Notes under the pieces: model-generated | What the model saw: the letters and a program-made list of their open reading frames with translations, nothing else | Databases searched by the model: none | Told to the model about the DNA's origin: nothing | Translations under genes and position numbers: made by a program | Shown: one piece after another, positions 7,893 through 15,813 of the stretch | Layout: every line of letters begins with the position of its first letter | How positions within the stretch are numbered: the stretch's first letter is position 1 | Assembly (NCBI RefSeq): GCF_001570525.1 | Contig: NZ_BBXC01000008.1 | Location: 647,841-711,840 of the forward strand | Direction of reading: 5' to 3' | Origin: Herbidospora sakaeratensis | Lineage (GTDB): Bacteria; Actinomycetota; Actinomycetes; Streptosporangiales; Streptosporangiaceae | Length of the DNA: 64,000 nucleotides

Positions 7893-8324
7893 ATGGCCGC
7901 CTCACCCCCACCGCCGGGACCGCCCACGTTCCCCATGGCCGGCGGCCCGCCGCCGCCGAAGAAGAACAAGAAGGCCTCCACCGCCGTCAAGCTCGGCGCC
8001 ATCGGCGTGTTGTCGGTTCTGGTCGTGGGTTTCTGCGCAGCGGTCGACGACGACTACGAGGAGGTCGACGCCGACTGCGTCGACATGAACAACCCGCTGC
8101 CCGACGGGTCCTACCCGATCGTCGACGACGACCTGTGCGACGACGACGGCCGGGTCTACCACGGCTCCCACGGGGCCTACGGGTGGTATTACGGCGGCGT
8201 CCGCGCCGGTTCGCACATCCGCGGCGGCACCACGCTGCGCCCGTCGAACGCGCAGATCTCCACCCGGTCGGGCAAGGTCATCCAGCGGGGCGGCTTCGGC
8301 TCGCGCAGCAGCGGCGGCAGCTGA
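7893..8324 (+). CDS. DUF1190 (YgiB/YjfM)-like small membrane-anchored protein
   Basis: 143 residues: a Pro-rich, Lys-rich N-terminus, one hydrophobic segment (about residues 32-50, LGAIGVLSVLVVGFCAA) and a strongly acidic region with two Cys (DADCVDM, DDLCDDD). The tail is Gly/Ser-rich and ends RGGFGSRSSGGS. RGGFG-S near the C-terminus is also the ending of E. coli YgiB/YjfM as I recall it, and the two following genes are the other members of that conserved set, which supports the call more than overall similarity does. GGAG lies 4 bases before the chosen ATG. Confidence 0.62.
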   Translation: MAASPPPPGPPTFPMAGGPPPPKKNKKASTAVKLGAIGVLSVLVVGFCAAVDDDYEEVDADCVDMNNPLPDGSYPIVDDDLCDDDGRVYHGSHGAYGWYYGGVRAGSHIRGGTTLRPSNAQISTRSGKVIQRGGFGSRSSGGS

Positions 8325-8327
8325 CCC

Positions 8328-9488
8328 GTGCGCAGGGAACGGTCCGCACCCCGGCCCGGCTGGGAGTCCACGGTCGAGAGCCACGGCCTGGCCTACCACC
8401 GCTCCGCCCACCCGAGCGGAGTCGACCGGCCCTACTGGGACGAGAGCGTCCACTACGTCTTCTCGATGGACGAGGTGCTCACGCTGGAGGCCCAGGTCGA
8501 GGAGCTCCACCGCATGTGCCTGGAGGCCGTCGACCACGTCGTGGCCACCGGGCGTTTCCACGACTTCGCCGTGCCGCCCGAGTGGACGCAGGCGATCAAG
8601 GACTCCTGGTACCGCCGCGAACCCCACCTGTTCGGCCGCTTCGACCTCCGCTACGACGGCACGGGCCCGGCGAAGATGCTCGAATACAACGCCGACACCC
8701 CCACGAGCCTGCTTGAGAGCTCGGTCGTCCAGTGGTACTGGCTGCAGGACGTCTTCCCCGACGACGACCAGTGGAACTCCATCCACGAACGCCTGGTCGA
8801 CCGCTGGAAGGCCATCGCCGCGACCCTCCCGACGGGCCCCTCCCACTTCGCCTGGACGAGTCTCGACACCTCCGGCGAGGAGGCGATGACCCTCGGCTAC
8901 CTGCAGGAGACGGCCACCCAGGCCGGGCTGGCGACGGTCTCCATCGCCATGGAGGACATCGGCTGGGACGCGCTCAACCACCGGTTCGTCGACGTCGAGG
9001 AGCGGGTCATCCGCTCGCTCTGCAAGCTCTATCCGTGGGAGTGGATCGTCCACGAGCCGTTCGGCGCCCACGCGCTGCGGCTGATGCCGTCGATGACCTG
9101 GATCGAACCGGCGTGGAAGATGCTGCTGTCGAACAAGGCGCTGCTGGCGGTGCTCTGGGAGCTGTTCCCGGGCCACCCCAACCTGCTGCCGGCCTACCTC
9201 GACGGCCCCCGTGACCTGGCAGGATTCATCCGCAAGCCGCTCTTGGGGCGCGAGGGCGCCTCGATGACGATCCTGTCGCCCGACCACTCCCTGGAGACCG
9301 GAGGCACGTATGGCGCCGAAGGGTTCGTCTTCCAGGAGTTCCAGGCCCTGCCCGACTTCGACGGCCAGCGGCCGGTCCTGGGCGCCTGGGTGGTGGAGGA
9401 CGAGTCGGCCGGGCTCGGCATCCGCGAGACCGCCGGCCTGATCACCGACGACACCTCGTCGTTCGTCCCCCACAGAATCAACGGTTAA
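8328..9488 (+). CDS. Glutathionylspermidine synthase-like ATP-grasp ligase (YjfC/YgiC type)
   Basis: 386-residue homologue of the C-terminal synthetase half of glutathionylspermidine synthase. Diagnostic stretches are RFDLRYDG, KMLEYNADTPTSLLE, WEWIVHEPFG, IEPAWKMLLSNKALL, the Gly-rich RKPLLGREGA and the C-terminal ETAGLITDD. ATP-grasp enzymes of this group join a carboxylate and an amine using ATP. E. coli YgiC/YjfC relatives do not have a settled substrate. GTG start three bases after the preceding stop; coupled. A glutathione-based substrate is unlikely in an actinomycete, so the natural substrate is open. Confidence 0.88.
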   Translation: MRRERSAPRPGWESTVESHGLAYHRSAHPSGVDRPYWDESVHYVFSMDEVLTLEAQVEELHRMCLEAVDHVVATGRFHDFAVPPEWTQAIKDSWYRREPHLFGRFDLRYDGTGPAKMLEYNADTPTSLLESSVVQWYWLQDVFPDDDQWNSIHERLVDRWKAIAATLPTGPSHFAWTSLDTSGEEAMTLGYLQETATQAGLATVSIAMEDIGWDALNHRFVDVEERVIRSLCKLYPWEWIVHEPFGAHALRLMPSMTWIEPAWKMLLSNKALLAVLWELFPGHPNLLPAYLDGPRDLAGFIRKPLLGREGASMTILSPDHSLETGGTYGAEGFVFQEFQALPDFDGQRPVLGAWVVEDESAGLGIRETAGLITDDTSSFVPHRING

Positions 9489-9512
9489 CACCCCCCAATA
9501 GGAGCAGGGTCA

Positions 9513-9953
9513 ATGGACACCACTTCGTTCGGCGAGGTCCTCGGCAACGGCGCCCTGGCGATCGCCGCCTACGCCGTCCTCGGCGTGCTGCTGCTGATCG
9601 TCGGTTTCTACGTCATCGACATGGCCACGCCGGGCAAGCTCAGCAAGCTCATCCGGGAAGACCGCAACCCCAACGCGACCGCCCTCACCTCGGCGGGCCT
9701 GGCGGCCGTCGGGCTGATCGTGGCGGCCTCGATCTTCTCCTCCAGCGGCCGGCTCCAGGAGGGTCTGATCGCCACCGCCGTGTTCGGCGTGCTCGGCATC
9801 GCCGTCCAGACGCTCGGCATGTTCGCCTTCGACAAGGTGGCCGGCATCTCCATCCGCGCCCTGGTCGCCGAGCCGACCCTCCAGCCCGCCGCGATCCTGC
9901 TCTCGGTCACCCACGTCGCGATCGGCCTGATCACCGCCGTCGCGGTCATCTGA
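9513..9953 (+). CDS. DUF350 (YjfL-type) membrane protein
   Basis: 146 residues with four predicted transmembrane helices in two similar halves (about residues 15-38, 56-78, 83-105, 122-146), as usual for DUF350. FYVIDMATPGKL after helix 1 is characteristic. Ribosome site AGGAG lies 8 bases before the ATG. Third member of the set equivalent to E. coli yjfL-yjfM-yjfC, suggesting a membrane-associated ligase or modification complex. A hairpin follows the stop, consistent with the end of the operon. Confidence 0.83.
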   Translation: MDTTSFGEVLGNGALAIAAYAVLGVLLLIVGFYVIDMATPGKLSKLIREDRNPNATALTSAGLAAVGLIVAASIFSSSGRLQEGLIATAVFGVLGIAVQTLGMFAFDKVAGISIRALVAEPTLQPAAILLSVTHVAIGLITAVAVI

Positions 9954-9974
9954 CCCGTCCGATTCTTTCAAGAC

Positions 9975-10005
9975 GGTCCGGTACGTCGTCTCGTACCGTC
10001 GGACC
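9975..10005 (+). terminator. Hairpin after DUF350 gene, touching the next start codon
   Basis: GGTCCGGTACG pairs with CGTACCGTCGGACC (three-base bulge) around a six-base loop. It ends at the base before the ATG of the VOC gene and has no U-tract. It may end the upstream operon or mask translation of the next gene. Confidence 0.4.
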
Positions 10006-10392
10006 ATGGCTATCCAGTTCAACGTCATCGGCCTGGTCGTCAGCGACATGGGCCGCTCGCTCGCCTTCTACCGCCGCCTCGGCCTGGACCTCCCGGCCGA
10101 GGCCGACGGCCTGCCCCACGTCGAGGCGACCCTGCCCGGCGGCTTCCGTCTGTGCTGGGACACCGAGGAGACCATCAAGTCGTTCGACCCCGAATGGACC
10201 CCCGGCCCCGGCCGCACCGGCCTGGCGTTCCAGTGCGACGACCCGGCCGAGGTCGACAAGACCTACGCCGAGATGGCGGAGTTCGGCCACCTCCCGCCGT
10301 GGGACGCCTTCTGGGGCCAGCGCTACGCGGTGCTGACCGACCCCGACGGCATCAGCGTCGACCTGTACGCCCCACAAGAGCCGTCAGCGTGA
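10006..10392 (+). CDS. VOC family (glyoxalase-like) protein
   Basis: 128-residue vicinal-oxygen-chelate fold protein with two beta-alpha-beta-beta-beta modules. It starts FNVIGLVVSDMGRSLAFYRRLG and ends with the typical AVLTDPDGISVDLYAP. Members include glyoxalases, dioxygenases and antibiotic-binding proteins; metal ligands are only partly evident, so a resistance or binding role is possible. No Shine-Dalgarno sequence is obvious and a hairpin sits directly before the ATG. Its last 41 bases overlap the convergent AraC-type gene. Confidence 0.85.
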   Translation: MAIQFNVIGLVVSDMGRSLAFYRRLGLDLPAEADGLPHVEATLPGGFRLCWDTEETIKSFDPEWTPGPGRTGLAFQCDDPAEVDKTYAEMAEFGHLPPWDAFWGQRYAVLTDPDGISVDLYAPQEPSA

Positions 10393-11026
10393 CCCCGGCC
10401 AGCGCCTTCACCTCGCGCGCGAGGTGGGCCTGGTCGGCGTAGCCCTCGTCGTGGGCCACCCGGGCGAACGGCTGCCCGTTCCGCGCCTTCTCCAGGGCCC
10501 GGTTCATCCGCAGGATGCGGCCCAGCGTCTTCGGCCCGTAGCCGAAGACCCGCAGGCAGAGCCGGTGGAAACGGCGTTCGCCCAGGTCGAGGAGGCCCGC
10601 CGCGGCGGCCACTCCCCGCCCGTCGCCGAGCAGCTCAGCGGCGGCGCGCACCATCGGGTCGGGCCGCAGGCCATCGGCCAGGGCCTCGATCCCCGCACCC
10701 CTGAACAGCCGGTTCTCCAGGGCGCGCACCCGTCCGGCCGGCCAGATCTGGTCGAGGGGGACCCGGCGGTCGCGCAACTCGCAGGCCGGCACGCCCAGCA
10801 GGCCGGGCAGGTCGCCGGGGGCGAACCGCAGGCCGGTGTAGCCGGCCCCGGGGACGACCCGGGTGACGTAGGCGACCGAGTCGGGCCCGGCCACGACGAG
10901 CCGGCCCGACGTCCAGAGCAGGTCCATGCAGCCGTCGGGCAGGATGCGGCGCTCGCCCTCGCCCGACGCGGGAGGCGTCTGCCAGACGACCGCGCCGGGG
11001 ATCACCGACGGCCGTTCCCGGTACAC
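10352..11026 (-). CDS. AraC family transcriptional regulator
   Basis: 224 residues. The N-terminal half is the small sensor domain found in actinobacterial regulators with the RERPS-x-x-PGAVVW start (DUF6597-like; TLPDGCMDLLW-type motif seen here as ILPDGCMDLLWTSGRLVVAGPD). The C-terminal half is an AraC two-HTH domain (VFGYGPKTLGRILRMNRALE and VAHDEGYADQAHLAREVKALAG). GTG at 11026 preferred because it preserves the YRERPS family start; GTG at 11005 is the alternative. Divergent from fasR, with 64 bases between, so the promoters may overlap, but no functional link is implied. Confidence 0.83.
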   Translation of the reverse strand: MYRERPSVIPGAVVWQTPPASGEGERRILPDGCMDLLWTSGRLVVAGPDSVAYVTRVVPGAGYTGLRFAPGDLPGLLGVPACELRDRRVPLDQIWPAGRVRALENRLFRGAGIEALADGLRPDPMVRAAAELLGDGRGVAAAAGLLDLGERRFHRLCLRVFGYGPKTLGRILRMNRALEKARNGQPFARVAHDEGYADQAHLAREVKALAGVTLTALVGRTGRR

Positions 11027-11090
11027 CGTCCCAGCTTGCCACGGCCCCACCGTTGACGAATCCGCGCAGGCGACCTGGCACGCTATAACC

Positions 11091-12239
11091 GTGAACGACA
11101 GGGTGCGTGAAGACACGGCGCGGCGGCTCGACCGCGCGATGGGGAGTCTGGGCACCGCCGCGATGGCCCGCATGGAGGAGCAGCTCGCCTGGTACCGCGC
11201 CCTGTCGGCCGAGGACCGTTCCTGGGTCGGCCTGGTCGCGCAGGCCGGCATCGCCGCCTTCGTCGAATGGTTCGGCCACGCCGGAACCGGCCGCCCCACC
11301 CCGAGCATCGAGTTCTTCGGCACCGCGCCCCGCGAGCTCAAACGCAGCGTCTCCCTCCAGCAGACCGTCGACCTGGTCCGCATCGTGGTCGAGGTGGTCG
11401 AGGCCGAGGTCGAAGACCTGGCCGCGCCCGGCGGCGAGGAGGTGCTGCGCAACGCGATGCTGCGCTACACCCGCGACGTCGCCTTCGCCGCCGCCCAGGT
11501 CTACGCCCGGGAGGCCGAGGCCCGGGGCTCCTGGGACGCCCGGCTGGAGGCCCTCATCGTCGACGCGCTGGTCCGGGGCGAGGTCGACGACGGCCTCCAC
11601 TCCTGGGCCGCGGCCCTCGGCTGGACCTCCGCCCCCGTGGTCGTCTTCGCCGGGCACGCCCCGGGCGACGACCCCCAGAGCGTCATCGACGGCCTGCGCG
11701 ACCGGGGCCGGCGGGCCGGCCACGACCTGCTCGCCGGGGTCCAGGGCGACCGGCTGATCGTGATCGTCGGCGGGGCCGACAGCATGAGGGAGGCCGCCCG
11801 CCTGGTCGTGCCGAGGTTCGCGCCCGGCCCGATCGTGATCGGCCCCGAGGTGCCCGACCTGCACGCCGCCGCCCGGTCGGCGCGGGCCGCCATCGCCGGG
11901 CTGCGCGCCGCCGCCGGATGGCCCGACGCGCCCCGGCCCGTGCTCGCCGACGACCTGCTCGCCGAACGCGCCCTCGACGGCGACGAGGACGCCCGCGCGG
12001 CGCTGATCGAGAACGTCTTCAAGCCCCTGGCCGGCACCCCGCTGCTCGACACCCTCGCGACCTACCTCGAACAGGGCACCTCGCTGGAGGCGACGGCGCG
12101 GCTGCTGTTCGTCCACCCGAACACGGTGCGTTACCGGCTCCGGAAGATCGCTGAGCTGACGGGGTACACCCCGACCGAAGGGCGGTCCGCATTCACCCTT
12201 CAGGTTGGGTTGATACTCGGTCGACTGACCGTAATCTGA
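11091..12239 (+). CDS. fasR: FasR-type PucR regulator of fatty acid synthesis
   Basis: 382-residue regulator of the PucR/CdaR type: a long N-terminal helical region, a GGDEF-like middle, and a C-terminal HTH_30 domain (LEATARLLFVHPNTVRYRLRKIAELTG, about residues 340-365). Streptomyces FasR has this build and sits at this position, directly upstream of fabD-fabH-acpP-fabF, where it activates the operon and may respond to acyl-CoA. The gene order here is the same. GTG at 11091 chosen as the first start in frame after the AraC promoter region; GTG at 11103 is also possible. Confidence 0.88.
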   Translation: MNDRVREDTARRLDRAMGSLGTAAMARMEEQLAWYRALSAEDRSWVGLVAQAGIAAFVEWFGHAGTGRPTPSIEFFGTAPRELKRSVSLQQTVDLVRIVVEVVEAEVEDLAAPGGEEVLRNAMLRYTRDVAFAAAQVYAREAEARGSWDARLEALIVDALVRGEVDDGLHSWAAALGWTSAPVVVFAGHAPGDDPQSVIDGLRDRGRRAGHDLLAGVQGDRLIVIVGGADSMREAARLVVPRFAPGPIVIGPEVPDLHAAARSARAAIAGLRAAAGWPDAPRPVLADDLLAERALDGDEDARAALIENVFKPLAGTPLLDTLATYLEQGTSLEATARLLFVHPNTVRYRLRKIAELTGYTPTEGRSAFTLQVGLILGRLTVI

Positions 12240-12355
12240 CCGCCGTCCGTTAATTGCGGAGAAACCGGAACTGTAGGGATTCCACAACAGAGGCAGGCCG
12301 AAGTTCGTTCGGATCCCCAGCTCTGTGTCGAAGGGCTACAGGGCAGGGTGGTACC

Positions 12356-13267
12356 GTGCTCGTCATCGTCGCGCCGGGACAAGGCGCCCAAACTCCAGGG
12401 TTCCTGAGTCCGTGGCTGGAGCTCCCCGGATTCCGTGACCGTCTGTCAGCATGGTCGGAGATCGCGAAGCTCGACCTCGTCGCCTACGGCACCACCGCCG
12501 AGGCCGAGGAGATCCGCGACACGGCCGTCGCGCAGCCGCTTCTGGTGGCCGCCGCACTGGCCGCCTTCGAGGAGCTCGGCGTCGCCCCCGACCTGGTCGC
12601 CGGCCACAGCGTCGGCGAGTTCGCCGCGGCCGCCGTGGCCGGAGTGATCACCGCCGACCAGGCCGTCTCACTGGTCGCCGAGCGCGGCCGGGCGATGGCC
12701 GAGGCCGCCGCCGTCACCGCGACCGGCATGACCGCCCTTCTCGGCGGCGTCGACGTCCTCGACGCCCTCGCCAGGCTCGGCCTGACCCCCGCCAACAACA
12801 ACGGCTCCGGTCAGATCGTCGCGGGCGGCACCCTGGAGCAGCTGGCGGCCCTCCAGGCCGACCCGCCGCAGCGGGCCCGGCTGCGGCCCCTCGCGGTCGC
12901 CGGCGCCTTCCACACCCACCACATGGCCCCGGCCGTCGAGCGGCTGCGCGCCGCCGCGGCCGGCGTCACCCCCGCCGACCCGGCGATCCGGCTGCTGTCC
13001 AACGCCGACGGCGCGATCGTCATGTCCGGCCGCGACGCCCTCGACCGCATGGTCAACCAGGTCAGCAACCCGGTCCGCTGGGACCTGTGCATGGAGACCA
13101 TGGCCGAGGAGACCGGCGAGACGCCCGTCACCATGATCGAACTGCTGCCCGGCGGCACCCTGACCGGCCTGGCCAAGCGCGGCCTGCCCGGCTCGGTGAC
13201 CGTCGCGCTCAAGACCCCCGCCGACCTGACCCCGGCCCTCGACGCCGCCAAGGAGGCGATCAAGTGA
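12356..13267 (+). CDS. fabD: Malonyl-CoA:ACP transacylase FabD
   Basis: 303-residue enzyme that moves malonyl from CoA to acyl carrier protein, the first committed step of FAS II. Family marks are APGQGAQTPGF at the N-terminus, the active-site GHSVGEFAAA with Ser85, the Arg in RGRAMAEAA, and the catalytic His in AGAFHTHHMAPA. GTG start with a purine-rich leader (AGGGCAGGG) 8 bases before. The 116-base gap after fasR is the likely promoter and FasR-binding region. Stop overlaps the fabH start by four bases (GTGA). Confidence 0.95.
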   Translation: MLVIVAPGQGAQTPGFLSPWLELPGFRDRLSAWSEIAKLDLVAYGTTAEAEEIRDTAVAQPLLVAAALAAFEELGVAPDLVAGHSVGEFAAAAVAGVITADQAVSLVAERGRAMAEAAAVTATGMTALLGGVDVLDALARLGLTPANNNGSGQIVAGGTLEQLAALQADPPQRARLRPLAVAGAFHTHHMAPAVERLRAAAAGVTPADPAIRLLSNADGAIVMSGRDALDRMVNQVSNPVRWDLCMETMAEETGETPVTMIELLPGGTLTGLAKRGLPGSVTVALKTPADLTPALDAAKEAIK

Positions 13268-14220
13268 AGCTGCCCGCGGGGGCGCCGGGAGCCAAGGTGC
13301 TGGCCTTCGGCCACTACCAGCCGGCGAACGTGGTCACCAACGACGATCTCGCCAAGATCATCGAGACCAACGACGAGTGGATCCAGAGCCGGGTCGGCAT
13401 CAAGGAACGGCGCTTCGCCGGTCCCGAGGAGTCCGAGATCGACCTGGCCGTGCAGGCCGGCGGCAAGGCGCTGGCCGCCGGCGGCCTGGCCGCCGCCGAC
13501 ATCGACCTGGTGATCGTCGCCACGTGCACCCCCGAGGCCCCGATCCCGAACCTGGCCGGGCGGGTCGCCCACCGGCTCGGCATCGAGGCGCCGGGCGCCT
13601 ACGACCTCAACGCGGCCTGCGCGGGCTTCTGTTACGCCCTCGCCGCGGCCAGCGACTCGATCCGCGCGGGCTCGGCCAGGAACGTGCTGGTCATCGGCAC
13701 CGAGAAGCTCACCCAGTGGGTCGACATCAACGACCGCGCCACCTCGGTGATCTTCGCCGACGGGGCCGGCGCGGCGGTGGTCGTCCCGTCCGAGACCCCG
13801 GCCATCGGCCCGGTCGTCTGGGGCAGCGCGGGCGACAAGGCCGACGCCATCATGATCCAAGACCGGTCATCGTCCCTTCACCAGGAAGGTCAGACGGTGT
13901 TCCGCTGGGCCACCACGGCCCTTCACCCGGTGGCCAAAGAGGCTTGCGAGCGTGCGGGCGTGGCTCCCGCCGACCTGGCGGCGTTCGTGCCCCACCAGGC
14001 GAACCTGCGCATCATCGAGGCCATCGCGCGCAAGCTCGGCGCCGACAAGGCCGTGGTCGCCCGCGACATCGTGCTGGCCGGCAACACCTCGGCCGCGTCG
14101 ATCCCGCTCGCGCTGTCCCGCATGATCGAGCAGGGCGAGGTTCCTTCGGGCGGCCTCGCGCTCCTCCTGGGCTTCGGGGCGGGCCTGACCTACGCCTCCC
14201 AGGTCATCGAGATCCCTTAA
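13264..14220 (+). CDS. fabH: Beta-ketoacyl-ACP synthase III FabH
   Basis: 318-residue condensing enzyme that starts fatty acids from an acyl-CoA primer and malonyl-ACP. The Cys-His-Asn triad is visible: Cys119 in NAACAGFCY, His in FVPHQANLRII, and Asn in LAGNTSAAS. The TNDEWIQSRVGIKERR region near residue 36 matches the CoA-binding part. In actinomycetes FabH commonly accepts branched primers, giving iso/anteiso fatty acids. GTG start overlaps the fabD stop. A 55-base gap with a small hairpin separates it from acpP. Confidence 0.95.
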   Translation: MKLPAGAPGAKVLAFGHYQPANVVTNDDLAKIIETNDEWIQSRVGIKERRFAGPEESEIDLAVQAGGKALAAGGLAAADIDLVIVATCTPEAPIPNLAGRVAHRLGIEAPGAYDLNAACAGFCYALAAASDSIRAGSARNVLVIGTEKLTQWVDINDRATSVIFADGAGAAVVVPSETPAIGPVVWGSAGDKADAIMIQDRSSSLHQEGQTVFRWATTALHPVAKEACERAGVAPADLAAFVPHQANLRIIEAIARKLGADKAVVARDIVLAGNTSAASIPLALSRMIEQGEVPSGGLALLLGFGAGLTYASQVIEIP

Positions 14221-14225
14221 TTCCA

Positions 14226-14243
14226 GTACGGTCTTCGCCGTAC
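14226..14243 (+). promoter_or_regulatory. Small hairpin between fabH and acpP
   Basis: GTACGG pairs perfectly with CCGTAC around the loop TCTTCG, 6 bases after the fabH stop and 32 before the acpP ATG. Position suggests RNA processing or differential stability giving more ACP than enzyme; it lacks a U-tract, so it is a weak terminator at best. Confidence 0.4.
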
Positions 14244-14275
14244 GAAAACCCAGAAACACCACTCAAAGGAGAGAA

Positions 14276-14515
14276 ATGGCAGCCACCGAGCAGGAGATCC
14301 TGGCAGGCCTCGGCAAGATCGTGAACGAGATCACCGGGATTCCCGCGTCCGAGGTGACGCCGGAGAAGAGCTTCGTCGACGACCTGGACATCGACTCGCT
14401 GTCGATGGTCGAGATCGCCGTGGCGGCCCAGGACGAGTTCGGCGCGGAGATCCCCGACGACCAGCTCAAGCACCTGAAGACCGTCAAGGACGTCATCAAC
14501 TTCATCCAGAACTGA
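14276..14515 (+). CDS. acpP: Acyl carrier protein
   Basis: 79-residue acidic carrier protein of FAS II. The phosphopantetheine attachment site is Ser41 in DIDSLSMVEI; helix II and III motifs (DEFGAEIPDDQLKHLKTVKDV) are intact. A strong ribosome site AAAGGAGAG lies just before the ATG, stronger than those of its neighbours, as expected for the most abundant protein of the pathway. Lies between fabH and fabF in the standard actinobacterial order. Confidence 0.97.
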   Translation: MAATEQEILAGLGKIVNEITGIPASEVTPEKSFVDDLDIDSLSMVEIAVAAQDEFGAEIPDDQLKHLKTVKDVINFIQN

Positions 14516-14558
14516 GTTCCCCCGCACAACCGTTCGACCGTAGAGGAGTGCAGCCAAA

Positions 14559-15791
14559 GTGAGTACCAACCGGGTGCGAGTCGTCGTCACCGGACTCGGC
14601 ACGACGACGCCCCTTGGTGGAGACGTCGCCTCGACCTGGGCGGCGCTCCTCGACGGGCGGTCGGGCATCCGCACGCTCACCGAAGACTGGGTCGACACCG
14701 TCCCGGCGAAGTTCGCCGGCGTCGCGGCGGTCGACCCCGGTGAGGTGCTGCCCCGCCCCGAGGCCAGGCGTCTCGACCGCTACGAGCAGTTCGCCCTGAT
14801 CGCCGCCCGCCAGGCGTGGCAGGACGCCGGCGCGCCCGAGGTCGAGCCGACCCGGCTCGGCGTGGTCGTCGGCTCCGGCATCGGCGGCATCAACACGATC
14901 CTGCAGGCCTACGACACCTACCGTGAGAAGGGATGGAACCGGCTCTCGCCGTACACCGTCCCGATGCTCATGCCCAACGGCGCCGCGGGCTGGATCTCCA
15001 TCGACCTGGGCGCCCAGGCGGGCACCCACGCGGCGGTCAGCGCCTGCGCGACCGGCGCCGAGTCGATCGGCCAGGCCATCGAGATGATCCGCTCCGGCCG
15101 CGCCGACGTGGTCGTCGCCGGCGGCAGCGAGGCGGCCATCCACCCGCTCAACATGGCCTCGTTCGCGGCCATGCGCGCCATGTCGACCCGCAACGACGAG
15201 CCCCACCGGGCCTCGCGCCCCTTCGACAAGGGCCGCGACGGGTTCGTGCTCGGCGAGGGCGCCGGGATCATCGTCCTGGAGTCGGAGGCCCACGCGAAGG
15301 CCCGCGGCGCGAAGATCTACGCGGTCGCGGCCGGCGTCGGCATCACCTCCGACGGCCACCACATCTCCGCGCCGGAGCCGACCGGCATCGGCGGCAAGAC
15401 CGCCATGCTGACGGCCATCGCCGACGCGGGCCTCAGCGCCGCCGACGTCCGCCACGTCAACGCCCACGCCACCTCGACGCCCGTCGGCGACGAGATCGAG
15501 GCGCGGGCGATCCGCGAGGCGCTCACCGGCTCCCCGCTCGTCACCTCGACCAAGTCGATGACCGGTCACCTGCTGGGCGGCGCGGGCGGCATCGAGTCCG
15601 TCTTCACGATCCTGGCGCTGAGCGAGCGCATCGTGCCCGCCACCGCGAACCTCGACGACCCGGCCGACGGCCTCGACGTGGACATCGTGCGCGGCGAGCC
15701 GCGCAAGCTCCCCGACGGGCAGCTCGCCGCGATCAACAACTCCTTCGGCTTCGGCGGGCACAACGTCGCCGTCGCCTTCACCACTGCTTGA
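14559..15791 (+). CDS. fabF: Beta-ketoacyl-ACP synthase II FabF
   Basis: 410-residue elongation condensing enzyme (KasA/KasB relative). The active-site Cys163 lies in AAVSACATGAESIG; the two histidines are in NAHATSTPVGD and KSMTGHLLGGAGG; GFGGHN closes the active site at the C-terminus. GTG start 43 bases after acpP with GAGGAG upstream. It works with FabH, ACP and FabD in the same cluster. Only one FabF is present here, unlike the kasA-kasB pair of mycobacteria. Confidence 0.95.
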   Translation: MSTNRVRVVVTGLGTTTPLGGDVASTWAALLDGRSGIRTLTEDWVDTVPAKFAGVAAVDPGEVLPRPEARRLDRYEQFALIAARQAWQDAGAPEVEPTRLGVVVGSGIGGINTILQAYDTYREKGWNRLSPYTVPMLMPNGAAGWISIDLGAQAGTHAAVSACATGAESIGQAIEMIRSGRADVVVAGGSEAAIHPLNMASFAAMRAMSTRNDEPHRASRPFDKGRDGFVLGEGAGIIVLESEAHAKARGAKIYAVAAGVGITSDGHHISAPEPTGIGGKTAMLTAIADAGLSAADVRHVNAHATSTPVGDEIEARAIREALTGSPLVTSTKSMTGHLLGGAGGIESVFTILALSERIVPATANLDDPADGLDVDIVRGEPRKLPDGQLAAINNSFGFGGHNVAVAFTTA

Positions 15792-15813
15792 TCAGCTGTC
15801 TGAGAGGGACCCA

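Noticed and set aside
11053-11089. TTGACG...TATAAC promoter for fasR
   Set aside because: The spacing is 25 bases and the TATAAC lies two bases before the GTG start, so it cannot be an ordinary promoter for that start.
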